Origin: Hirschia sp964352025
GTDB lineage: Bacteria > Pseudomonadota > Alphaproteobacteria > Caulobacterales > Hyphomonadaceae
DNA length: 64,000 bases
NCBI GenBank assembly: GCA_964352025.1
Contig: CAYGPZ010000001.1
Location: forward strand, 372,001-436,000
Direction: 5' to 3'
The notes under the pieces were generated by a model that did no database searches, was not told where the DNA came from, and saw only the letters and a list, made by a program, of their open reading frames with translations. The first letter of the stretch is position 1. Every line of letters starts with the position of its first letter. This document shows positions 34,563 through 42,907 of this stretch, in pieces. The translations under genes were made by a program, and so were the position numbers.

Positions 34563-35336
34563 ATGATTTCCACGTTTGCTAATCCGCACAAATTTATGAA
34601 GACCACGCGTTTGTTTGGGCCAATTATGCTTGGCTTGGCTGCTCTGTTTTTAGCGGTAGGCGTCTATGTCGGAATTTATGATACGCCAGCTGATTTTCGA
34701 CAGGGCGATGCCGTCAAGATCATGTTTATTCACGTACCTGCAGCAATGATGTGTATGGGGGCTTATGCTTTCATGGCGGGTGCCAGTTTGTCTTCTCTTA
34801 TCTGGAAACATGCACTTGCTGATATTGCTGGTAAGTCTGCTGCCCCGATCGGTGCCGTATTTACGGTGATTTGCCTTATTACCGGTAGTTTGTGGGGTAA
34901 GCCCATCTGGAATACATGGTGGGAATGGGATGCGCGCCTAACGTCTGTATTAGTGCTTTTCTTTTTATATCTTGGATATATTGCGATCTGGTCGGCATTT
35001 GAGACCCAACAGAAAGCAGGCCGTATAGCCGCTATTTTATGTCTGGTCGGGTCAGTAAACATTCCGATCATAAAATGGTCGGTCGAATGGTGGTCCACAC
35101 TACATCAAAAAGCGTCTATTCGATTAGCAGATAACTGGACTGAAAACCTCGGCACACCATCCAAAATTATTCATTCCGAATTGCCGGAACCTTTCATTAG
35201 TCCGCTAGTGATGGTGCTGATTGGGTATGGGCTGTTATTTGGTGCGCTAACGATTATGAATATGCGCGCAGAGATATATGCGCGCCGTTCAGAGGCAATC
35301 ATTCAACGACGTTATGCAATGGAGGATGATGACTAA
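34563..35336 (+). CDS. ccmC: Heme exporter protein CcmC
   Basis: The 257-residue integral membrane protein that loads haem onto CcmE. The tryptophan-rich periplasmic loop SLWGKPIWNTWWEWDARLTS is present, flanked by histidines (IHVPAAMMCMGAY and the later TLHQKASI region) that bind haem axially. Six transmembrane helices are predicted. The last base of its stop codon is the first of the ccmD start codon. The Shine-Dalgarno GAGGA is rather far (about 12 nt) from this ATG, and an alternative ATG lies 33 bp downstream. Confidence 0.95.
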   Translation: MISTFANPHKFMKTTRLFGPIMLGLAALFLAVGVYVGIYDTPADFRQGDAVKIMFIHVPAAMMCMGAYAFMAGASLSSLIWKHALADIAGKSAAPIGAVFTVICLITGSLWGKPIWNTWWEWDARLTSVLVLFFLYLGYIAIWSAFETQQKAGRIAAILCLVGSVNIPIIKWSVEWWSTLHQKASIRLADNWTENLGTPSKIIHSELPEPFISPLVMVLIGYGLLFGALTIMNMRAEIYARRSEAIIQRRYAMEDDD

Positions 35337-35473
35337 TGGATAAGTATGCACCTTATGTCTGGACATCTTATGGCATTGCAATTGGGCTTCTCGTTTGTTT
35401 ATCACTATTTGTTGTTTTGCGATTGAAGAAAGCAAAAGATAAATTGGACCGAATTTCGGCGGAAGAAAATTGA
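35336..35473 (+). CDS. ccmD: Heme exporter protein CcmD (small)
   Basis: A 45-codon gene between ccmC and ccmG. The product starts MDKYAPYVWTSYGIAI, with the tyrosine/tryptophan cluster before a single transmembrane helix (IGLLVCLSLFVVLRL) and a short basic tail, as in CcmD. CcmD stabilises the CcmC-holoCcmE complex. It overlaps ccmC by 1 bp (TAATG) and ccmG by 1 bp (TGATG). Confidence 0.88.
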   Translation: MDKYAPYVWTSYGIAIGLLVCLSLFVVLRLKKAKDKLDRISAEEN

Positions 35474-36000
35474 TGAAGCGCGCTTTCTATATATTACCCA
35501 TTATTTTGCTCATCGGCCTTGGCATTTTATCTGTCAGCAAGCTCGACACTGTTGGCGGCGATAAGTCTGATTTATTTGTCGGTAAAGTGCGCGCTGCACC
35601 AGCTGTTGAATTGCCTACGTTAGAGCAATCGACGTTCAATTTGCAGGATCATTTGGGTGAGCCAGTTATCGTCAATTTGTGGGCGACATGGTGTTTGCCG
35701 TGTAAGTTGGAGCATCCATTATTGATGGAGATGGCCAAGTCTGCGCCCATCGTTGGAATAGCCTATAAAGACGAACCAAAACTCATAAAACAAACTTTGC
35801 ACGAAGATGGAAACCCGTTCACAACAGTTGGTCTCGACAATGACGGAATGGTGGGGTTGGCACTGGGTGTAAATGCTGTTCCTGAGACATTTTTGATAGA
35901 TGCTGACGGTATGATTGTTCGCCAATATAGAGGGCCGTTAGGTCCTGAAGAAGCGGAAGCTTTCCTGACAGATTTTGAGGCATTAAAAGCGGCTCAATAG
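35473..36000 (+). CDS. ccmG: Thiol:disulfide interchange protein CcmG/DsbE
   Basis: A 175-residue periplasmic thioredoxin-fold protein with an N-terminal membrane anchor (FYILPIILLIGLGIL). The active site is WATWCLPCKLEH, the C-x2-C with acidic surroundings typical of CcmG. GVNAVPETFLIDADG holds the cis-proline loop. It reduces apocytochrome c or CcmH before haem ligation. The ATG at 35473 overlaps the ccmD stop; a TTG one codon upstream is ignored. It is convergent with the MarR gene. Confidence 0.93.
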   Translation: MKRAFYILPIILLIGLGILSVSKLDTVGGDKSDLFVGKVRAAPAVELPTLEQSTFNLQDHLGEPVIVNLWATWCLPCKLEHPLLMEMAKSAPIVGIAYKDEPKLIKQTLHEDGNPFTTVGLDNDGMVGLALGVNAVPETFLIDADGMIVRQYRGPLGPEEAEAFLTDFEALKAAQ

Positions 36001-36045
36001 TCCCTGAGAGTTACTTTATCGCAGTCGTTTGAGACAAAAGAAGCT

Positions 36046-36591
36046 CTATTTCTTTTTCAAGCTCTTTTTTTTTGACTTCTTTTTCTTGTCTTTATTTTTG
36101 CGCTTGTCTGACTTTTTGCCCTTCAAAGGCTCACCATCTGCTGCGCTGGCAAGAAAGGTCAAAATTGTCAAAAAGGCTTTGCGCTTATTTTTAGGTAATG
36201 CCTGCATTAGGGCGTTATCCACAGTCTGCATGGCAGGCATCGCATCTTCTAAGGCATCACGGCCAATAGCGGTAAGGGAGACAGACTTTGCACGGGCATC
36301 GCCTTCAGAGGCTATACGCTTGACAAGGCCACGTATTTCCATACGACCAACCATGTCTGCAAGCGTTGAGCGATCAATTCCGGTTATGCTGACGAGGTCT
36401 GATTGGCTTAGACCTTCTTTTTCAGCAACCGCTGCTAGCACAACTGATTGCCTTAGTGTGACATTGTCCGCCATACCAAGATCAGTGAAAATTTCGGTCG
36501 CAAACTGCTGAGACCGCCTCAAAAGGTGAGCCGGAGACTCACTCAGCTTAAAGCCAGAAACTTCATCAGATTTTGTTTCTTCTTCAGACAT
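36046..36591 (-). CDS. MarR-family transcriptional regulator with lysine-rich tail
   Basis: A ~181-residue winged-helix regulator. The DNA-binding domain is in the middle: LRQSVVLAAVAEKEGLSQSDLV, ITGIDRSTLADMVGRMEIRGLVKR (recognition helix) and GDARAKSVSLTAIGRD (wing). An unusual feature is the C-terminal ~26 residues, almost pure lysine with Ser/Arg/Asp, which is not part of the MarR fold and could give non-specific DNA or RNA binding. A long palindrome lies right in front of the coding region. Start is uncertain: ATG 36591 versus upstream ATG 36603 or TTG 36615, the last inside the palindrome. Confidence 0.82.
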   Translation of the reverse strand: MSEEETKSDEVSGFKLSESPAHLLRRSQQFATEIFTDLGMADNVTLRQSVVLAAVAEKEGLSQSDLVSITGIDRSTLADMVGRMEIRGLVKRIASEGDARAKSVSLTAIGRDALEDAMPAMQTVDNALMQALPKNKRKAFLTILTFLASAADGEPLKGKKSDKRKNKDKKKKSKKKSLKKK

Positions 36592-36608
36592 CAGCCCCAC
36601 CATCCCGA

Positions 36609-36647
36609 CAGACAAGATTAGATGAAATTTCTTTCATCCGTTGTCTG
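36609..36647. promoter_or_regulatory. Nested palindrome in front of the MarR gene, probable operator
   Basis: Outer arms CAGACAA (36609-36615) and TTGTCTG (36641-36647) and inner arms GATGAAA (36621-36627) and TTTCATC (36632-36638) are perfect 7-bp repeats about one shared centre, separated by 4 nt in the middle. Position just upstream of the start fits a MarR autoregulatory operator. Confidence 0.55.
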
Positions 36648-36778
36648 ACTACCTATACAATCGAAAAATGGCAAATGAAGGTTTCGTGTCAGTCAATTCA
36701 AGTGTTCTGAAGACATGGATAATCACCTGCTTCATTAAAACAGTATAGTCTTCTTGTGATTTCTGGATGGCCTGTATT

Positions 36779-37456
36779 CTATTCTGGTTTTGCGTCTTCT
36801 TTAGACCCAAACAAATCATCATTTGAGTGTTTCATTAGGTAAGGCATGTTCGCCATCATGAAGAGGAAAGTGGCAGGCATCACAAGGAAGAGTTTTGAAT
36901 TTGCCCAAAAGTCCTCGGTTTGCGTGCGCCATAGAAATTCGTTCAGCGCAGCGAGGAAAATATAAAAAAGCCCCCAACGAATAGCGAATGTTTTCCAAGC
37001 ATAATCGGGTAATTCAAAAGCGTGTTGGAATGCAATTTTCCAAACATTCTTGCCCATTGCGAGACCACCGAAAATCAATCCAGCAAAGAGCAAATTGATA
37101 ATGGTTGGTTTGTAATAGGCAAATTCTGGGCTTTGAAGATAAATAGTCAGGCCACCAAATACCGTCACAATAACACCTGAGACGATTAGCATTGGGGAAA
37201 CACGTTCTTTTTTAAACAAAGCCCATCCTATGACGGAAAGGATACAGACCATGAAAGTTCCTGTTCCCCAATAAATCGCTGTTTCTTTGGCAAACAGACC
37301 GCCGCCTTCAGGCATTCGCCTCACGACATTGTAGACAACAACGAATATTAGAACTGGTCCCAATTCTCTCCACAACGACCCAGCATTGCCTTTGGCTTGT
37401 GTTGGTTTTGCTGATGTCTCTTCGACTGTTTCAGGTGAGCTAGGTGTATCTGTCAT
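36779..37456 (-). CDS. yciB: Inner membrane-spanning protein YciB (septation protein A family)
   Basis: A 225-residue inner membrane protein with about five to six helices. A ~30-residue polar N-terminal extension precedes LWRELGPVLIFVVVYNVV, the family start; KPTIINLLFAGLIFGG, WKTFAIRWGLFYIFLAALNEFLWR and the final MANMPYLMKH are the conserved YciB/IspZ stretches. The family affects cell-envelope synthesis and septation. It is a single gene in the minus orientation, 77 bp downstream of the flippase gene. Confidence 0.92.
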   Translation of the reverse strand: MTDTPSSPETVEETSAKPTQAKGNAGSLWRELGPVLIFVVVYNVVRRMPEGGGLFAKETAIYWGTGTFMVCILSVIGWALFKKERVSPMLIVSGVIVTVFGGLTIYLQSPEFAYYKPTIINLLFAGLIFGGLAMGKNVWKIAFQHAFELPDYAWKTFAIRWGLFYIFLAALNEFLWRTQTEDFWANSKLFLVMPATFLFMMANMPYLMKHSNDDLFGSKEDAKPE

Positions 37457-37533
37457 GCTAAATCTATTGTCTCGTTTTGCCTGAAAGTTGATGGAGTATA
37501 ATGTTTACGGCTGAATGTCAGCGCTAGATCATT

Positions 37534-39000
37534 TTATGGCGAAGATTGTTCGCTTTGACTAGATCTCAGCCCTTTTACAAGGTCTTTGGCTCCGCCAGCG
37601 TTGAATATTACTGCTAATGCGCCATATGACACACCGCCTATAGCCGCCTTCATTATCAGTTCGGGAAGAGCGCCAATATCGGGTAATATGTATACAACTC
37701 CAGCCATGACGATGCAGGAAAGCCCAATAAGTAAGACATCTTTTATTGGGACGGGAAGCGGCGCATACCGGCGACCGACGCCCATGACAAGAAGTAAGGC
37801 AAGAGCATAGCAAAAGACTGTCGCATAGACTGCCCCCATAAGCCCAATGCGAGGCAGAAGTATAATGTTCAATATGACGTTTAATACAGCGGGTATGATC
37901 ATTAAGCTGGCGCGGAGTGCTGTTTTTTTGACGAGCTGAAAAGCTTCCGCGAAATAGTAAATTATCAGACCGTTCATAAGGCCTGCAAAAGCTATCCAAG
38001 GTATGGTTTTTGCGGCTTGATCGCGTAATTCTTCACCAATCATAAATTGGGCAAGAGGTTGAGCAACCATCGCCAAACCAGTTGCTGCAGGGAAGGCGAT
38101 CAACATAAGCAGTCGCGCCATGTTTTTACCGGGATCGGCAATCCCAGCGACGCCGTTCTTTTCATAGCTCGCCATTAATAGCGGGGCACCAGCCATTGCT
38201 CCCCACATACATAGTATCCGAATTGATTGGTCAGACACGCCATATCCGGCGGCATAAGCCCCAACATCGGCATTACTCAGGAAATGAGCAATGAGGAAAC
38301 GATCTCCTGCACCTAGGGCTATTTCCAATAAGAGCGCCAAAGCCAGCGGCATACCATACACAAAATAGGATTTGGCGCGATGTGATTGAAACTTGCCGCC
38401 TTTGGATTCTCTTAGAAGATACGTGCCTTGTACTATGGACAGTAGGATTCCACTTAGCGCGAGCCCCATAAAGGGGGCTGCGGCACCCATATCGGTTTTC
38501 CAGGCGAAAAAGAGGCCAGCAGAAAAACCGCACACCACGTGCGCAATGCTAACCATGGCAAAACGAGAGACTTGTTGGCGTGCTTTGTGAATTTCCAGGC
38601 TCATTTGAATAACAGTGAAGCATGGCATGGACAGCGCTAGCCATATAATAGCTGCCTGCATTTTAGGATCTCCGCCGGAGACCATCCAACCAAATGCGAC
38701 TATGAGCAGGGCTGGCGTAAGAGACATAGCTGACAATAAAAGGGAGGTGCGAATATGGTCGTTCATTCCACCTTTTTGTTGTGCTTCGCCCGCAAAGCGG
38801 TACGCAGCAGCTTCGGCCCAAGTCAATGTCATTGTATGTGATGCTGACATAATCGTCAGGACAAGCGCATAGCGCCCATAATCATCTGCGCCTAGCAATC
38901 TGGTGAAAGCATATACAGCGGCAAAGGATACAATTCCCTGAATGACGTTCGCTGGTAAATATCCAAAGAGGTGTCGCCAAATCATGTTTTTATTATTCAA
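37534..39000 (-). CDS. Polysaccharide flippase (Wzx-like, MATE/MOP superfamily)
   Basis: A 488-residue integral membrane protein with ~12-14 predicted helices. GIVSFAAVYAFTRLLGADDYGRYALVLTI is the typical N-terminal motif of Wzx/RfbX oligosaccharide flippases, and the C-terminal half repeats the fold (FQLVKKTALRASLMII...). It moves undecaprenyl-linked glycans across the inner membrane. No wzy or wzz and no glycosyltransferase is adjacent, so the glycan is unknown; the GT4/GT9 pair 23 kb away may be related but is not linked. A 276-bp gap separates it from divergent acnB. Confidence 0.88.
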   Translation of the reverse strand: MNNKNMIWRHLFGYLPANVIQGIVSFAAVYAFTRLLGADDYGRYALVLTIMSASHTMTLTWAEAAAYRFAGEAQQKGGMNDHIRTSLLLSAMSLTPALLIVAFGWMVSGGDPKMQAAIIWLALSMPCFTVIQMSLEIHKARQQVSRFAMVSIAHVVCGFSAGLFFAWKTDMGAAAPFMGLALSGILLSIVQGTYLLRESKGGKFQSHRAKSYFVYGMPLALALLLEIALGAGDRFLIAHFLSNADVGAYAAGYGVSDQSIRILCMWGAMAGAPLLMASYEKNGVAGIADPGKNMARLLMLIAFPAATGLAMVAQPLAQFMIGEELRDQAAKTIPWIAFAGLMNGLIIYYFAEAFQLVKKTALRASLMIIPAVLNVILNIILLPRIGLMGAVYATVFCYALALLLVMGVGRRYAPLPVPIKDVLLIGLSCIVMAGVVYILPDIGALPELIMKAAIGGVSYGALAVIFNAGGAKDLVKGLRSSQSEQSSP

Positions 39001-39276
39001 ACCTCTTAAAATGGCGCAATTGGAAATACCAAACTCTGGCTATAGAAGTCTGAGCTTAAAGACAATAATCATTGTTTGATGAAGAATAAAAGAATGCAGT
39101 CGCGTACATAACTTATGTGAAGTTGAGAGTGATTCGCAAACATAGTTTGTTCCAACACCTTGCATGTCTTTGATAGTTTAAATACTTATGCGCGGAAATA
39201 GGCTTTCCAGTCTTACGCAGGACGACGTGCGGACTAAAGAGAAAGCTAGACATCACACTAACTCTTCGGGACAATC

Positions 39277-42033
39277 ATGAGCTTGTATACAGATTATTTG
39301 AACGAGATCGAAACGCGTAAGAAACAAGACTTACACCCTAAGCCAATCGATGATGGTGCCCTCGTCAAAGAGATTATCTCTCAAATTAAAGATGCCGGAA
39401 ACGAGCACCGCGAAAGTTCTCTCAAGTTTTTCATTTATAACACGCTGCCCGGTACAACGAGTGCGGCTGGTGAAAAAGCTATTTTCTTAAAAGAAATCAT
39501 TTTAGGCCAAGCTGAAGTTGCTGAGATTTCACAAGACTTCGCATTTGAACTCCTTTCTCACATGAAGGGTGGTCCATCTGTTGATGTGCTTCTTGACCTT
39601 GCACTTGGCGATGATGCCGCAATTTCAGCTAAAGCAGCTGATGTCCTGAAAACTCAGGTCTTCTTGTATGATGCAGACACAGCACGTTTGGCTGATGCGC
39701 ACAAAGCAGGAAACGCAGTTGCGACTGACATCCTTGAAAGCTACGCAAAAGCAGAATTCTTCACAAAACTTCCTGACATTGAAGAAGAAATTCAAGTCGT
39801 CACATTCATCGCTGGTGAAGGTGACATCTCAACTGATCTTCTTTCCCCTGGTAACCAAGCGCACTCACGTTCAGACCGTGAACTTCACGGTAAGTGCATG
39901 ATCACACCTGAAGCACAGGCTGAGATCCAGGAACTTCAAAAGAAAAATCCTGGCGCACGCGTTATGCTGATTGCGGAAAAGGGAACAATGGGTGTTGGTT
40001 CTTCCCGCATGTCCGGCGTGAACAATGTTGCGCTTTGGGCTGGTAAGCAAGCGAGCCCTTACGTTCCATTCGTAAACATTGCGCCTGTTGTTGCGGGTAC
40101 AAATGGTATCTCTCCAATCTTCCTGACAACTGTTGGTGTGACAGGTGGTATCGGTCTTGACCTTAAAAACTGGGTCAAGAAAAAAGATGCTGATGGTAAC
40201 ACTGTTGAAGATGAAAACGGTGATGCAGTTCTAGAGAAAACTTACTCTGTTGATACAGGCACAGTTCTGACGATCAATACGAAAGAGAAGAAACTCTACA
40301 ATGGTGATAAAGAGCTAGCAGACATTTCATCTGCATTCACACCTCAAAAAGTTGAGTTCATGAAGGCTGGTGGATCATACGCTGTTGTCTTCGGTAAGAA
40401 GCTACAAACTTTTGCAGCTGCTACACTTGGCCAAGAGCTAAAATCTGTATACGCGCCATCAAAAGAAATCTCGCACGAAGGCCAAGGTCTGACTGCTGTT
40501 GAGAAGATCTTCAACAAAAACGCTGTTGGTACGACGCCGGGTAAAACTTTGCACGCTGGATCAGATGTGCGCGTTGAAGTGAACATTGTCGGATCACAAG
40601 ACACAACGGGTTTGATGACGTCACAAGAGCTAGAAGCTATGGCTGCGACTGTGATTTCTCCGATTGTGGATGGTGCTTACCAGTCTGGTTGTCACACTGC
40701 ATCTGTATGGGACAGCAAAGCACAGAGTAACATTCCTAAGCTTATGAACTTCATGAACAAGTTCGGTTTGATCACTGCGCGTGACCCTAAGGGTGAATAT
40801 CACGCAATGACAGACGTGATCCACAAAGTGCTAAACGACATCACAATCGATGATCGCGCCATTATTGTGGGTGGTGACAGTCACACACGTATGTCTAAAG
40901 GTGTGGCTTTTGGTGCTGACTCTGGAACAGTTGCGCTTGCGCTAGCGACAGGTGAGGCGACTATGCCAATCCCTGAGTCTGTTAAAGTGACATTCAAGGG
41001 CACTTTGAAAAACCACATGGACTTCCGTGATGTTGTGCACGCAACACAAGCACAAATGCTTGATCAGTTTGGTGACAATGTCTTCCAAGGCCGTGTGATC
41101 GAAGTACACATTGGAACACTACTCGCTGACCAAGCTTTCACATTCACTGACTGGACAGCAGAGATGAAAGCGAAAGCTTCTATCTGTATTTCTGAAGATG
41201 CCACGCTTTGTGAGTCTTTGGAGATTGCGAAAAGCCGTATCCAGATCATGATCGACAAAGGCATGGACAATGAAAAAGGTGTTCTTGCTGGTTTGATCAA
41301 GCTTGCAGATCAACGTATTGCAGACATCAAATCTGGTGCTGTGCCAGCTCTCAAACCAGATGACAGCGCTAAATACTCCGCTGAAGTTGTTGTCGACCTA
41401 GACAAAATCGTTGAGCCGATGATTGCTGACCCAGACGTCAACAATGATGATGTGTCCAAGCGTTATACGCACGATACAATCCGCCCTGTATCCTACTATG
41501 GTGGTAACAAGAAAGTTGACCTTGGTTTCATTGGTTCTTGTATGGTCCACAAAGGTGACATGAAGATCTTGTCTGAAATGCTTCAAAACCTAGAGAAGCA
41601 AAACGGCAAGGTTGAATTCAAGGCTCCATTGGTTGTGGCTCCGCCAACATATAACATTGTTGATGAGCTAAAAGCTGAAGGCGACTGGGATGTTCTTAAG
41701 AAATATGCTGGTTTCGAATTTGACGATGCTGCGCCGAAAAACACAGCCCGTACAGATTATGAAAATATGCTTTATCTAGAGCGCCCGGGGTGTAACCTTT
41801 GTATGGGTAACCAGGAAAAAGCGTCTAAGGGTGACACTGTGATGGCAACATCTACGCGTCTATTCCAAGGTCGTGTTGTGGAAGACTCCAATGAGAAGAA
41901 GGGTGAATCTCTTCTATCTTCAACACCAGTTGTTGTCTTGTCGACTATCCTTGGTCGTACACCGACATTGGAAGAGTATATTGCGGCGGTTGATGGTATC
42001 AATCTCACAAATTACGCACCACCAATGAACTAG
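39277..42033 (+). CDS. acnB: Bifunctional aconitate hydratase B / 2-methylisocitrate dehydratase
   Basis: The 918-residue AcnB, with its helical HEAT-like N-terminal domain (1-~160) and the swivel domain placed before the catalytic domains, opposite to AcnA. Fe-S cysteines are in GFIGSCMVHKGD and RPGCNLCMGNQEKA. Codons lean to AAC, ATC, TTC, GGT, GCT and CGT, unlike AcnA, which prefers AT-ending forms, so this is probably the highly expressed aconitase. E. coli AcnB also dehydrates 2-methylisocitrate and acts as an iron-responsive RNA-binding protein; whether that holds here is unknown. A strong terminator follows. Confidence 0.97.
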   Translation: MSLYTDYLNEIETRKKQDLHPKPIDDGALVKEIISQIKDAGNEHRESSLKFFIYNTLPGTTSAAGEKAIFLKEIILGQAEVAEISQDFAFELLSHMKGGPSVDVLLDLALGDDAAISAKAADVLKTQVFLYDADTARLADAHKAGNAVATDILESYAKAEFFTKLPDIEEEIQVVTFIAGEGDISTDLLSPGNQAHSRSDRELHGKCMITPEAQAEIQELQKKNPGARVMLIAEKGTMGVGSSRMSGVNNVALWAGKQASPYVPFVNIAPVVAGTNGISPIFLTTVGVTGGIGLDLKNWVKKKDADGNTVEDENGDAVLEKTYSVDTGTVLTINTKEKKLYNGDKELADISSAFTPQKVEFMKAGGSYAVVFGKKLQTFAAATLGQELKSVYAPSKEISHEGQGLTAVEKIFNKNAVGTTPGKTLHAGSDVRVEVNIVGSQDTTGLMTSQELEAMAATVISPIVDGAYQSGCHTASVWDSKAQSNIPKLMNFMNKFGLITARDPKGEYHAMTDVIHKVLNDITIDDRAIIVGGDSHTRMSKGVAFGADSGTVALALATGEATMPIPESVKVTFKGTLKNHMDFRDVVHATQAQMLDQFGDNVFQGRVIEVHIGTLLADQAFTFTDWTAEMKAKASICISEDATLCESLEIAKSRIQIMIDKGMDNEKGVLAGLIKLADQRIADIKSGAVPALKPDDSAKYSAEVVVDLDKIVEPMIADPDVNNDDVSKRYTHDTIRPVSYYGGNKKVDLGFIGSCMVHKGDMKILSEMLQNLEKQNGKVEFKAPLVVAPPTYNIVDELKAEGDWDVLKKYAGFEFDDAAPKNTARTDYENMLYLERPGCNLCMGNQEKASKGDTVMATSTRLFQGRVVEDSNEKKGESLLSSTPVVVLSTILGRTPTLEEYIAAVDGINLTNYAPPMN

Positions 42034-42072
42034 GTTTACAACAGCCTTAAGGCTGATAATCGAATCTCAAAG

Positions 42073-42107
42073 ACAGCGGCGGACTTTAAGTTCGTCGCTG
42101 TTTTTTT
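42073..42107 (+). terminator. Intrinsic terminator of acnB
   Basis: ACAGCGGCGGAC pairs with GTTCGTCGCTGT (12 bp, two G-T pairs) around a 5-nt loop, then seven Ts. It lies 40 nt past the stop. Confidence 0.9.
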
Positions 42108-42133
42108 ATGCGTTTGCAACTTGCCGGAGGCGC

Positions 42134-42907
42134 TCATTCAGCGGTCCAGCCGCCATCGATGATCATAGAGCTGCCGGTCATGAGTGCTGAAGCATCACTT
42201 GCTAGAAACACTACCGCGCCCATGAGGTCTTCAGGCCGTCCAATCCTGCCTAGCTTGATCTTTTCCAGCACACTCTTCTTAAAGGCGGCATCTTCAAAGA
42301 AAGGTCGAGTTAACGGCGTGTCTATAAAGGTTGGTGCTATCGTATTGGAGCGGATTCCATATTCCGCGAGATCCAGCGCCATGGCTTTGCTCATGCCCTC
42401 AAGCGCCCATTTTGATGTGCAGTAAAGAGTCCGGTTAGGCCCACCAACATGCCCCATTTGTGACCCTATATGAATTATCGAACCTGGTACTTTTTCGGCA
42501 ATCATCTTTGACGCAGCAGCCTGCGCTGCAAAAAAACAAGCACGGACATTCAAGTCCATAACCGCATCATAATCTTCTCTTGTAACCTCACTCAAATGCT
42601 TAGGGCGGTTTGTTCCTGCATTGTTAACCAGCACGTGGAACGCAGAACGATCAGCAAAGAAAGAACTTACAGATGACTGATCAGTCATATCAAGCGCAAC
42701 CGCATCAGCTTGTCCGCCTTCGGAAATCAGATCTTTCGCGAGTGCAACTATTTCATCACCGCTGCGCGCTACCAGAGTGACATGCGCCCCAGCAGCGGCT
42801 AGTGCACAGGATATAGCCCTGCCAATCCCACGGCCTGCCCCCGTCACGAGCGCGCGTCGTCCATCAAGCCGCATGGAAGGGGTTTGGGGAAGGTCACTGT
42901 TGGTCAT
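42134..42907 (-). CDS. Short-chain dehydrogenase/reductase (SDR)
   Basis: A 257-residue classical SDR. The cofactor loop is VTGAGRGIGRAIS (T-G-x3-G-x-G), NNAG follows at the expected place, and the catalytic set is Ser in IHIGSQ and Y-C-T-S-K. The C-terminal INDGG-like segment (MIIDGGWTAE) is standard. It ends an operon: CRYL1-like dehydrogenase, HpsN-like dehydrogenase, SDR. The start overlaps the upstream stop by 1 bp (TAATG). Cluster context suggests oxidation of a small hydroxy compound; the substrate is not known. Confidence 0.85.
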   Translation of the reverse strand: MTNSDLPQTPSMRLDGRRALVTGAGRGIGRAISCALAAAGAHVTLVARSGDEIVALAKDLISEGGQADAVALDMTDQSSVSSFFADRSAFHVLVNNAGTNRPKHLSEVTREDYDAVMDLNVRACFFAAQAAASKMIAEKVPGSIIHIGSQMGHVGGPNRTLYCTSKWALEGMSKAMALDLAEYGIRSNTIAPTFIDTPLTRPFFEDAAFKKSVLEKIKLGRIGRPEDLMGAVVFLASDASALMTGSSMIIDGGWTAE

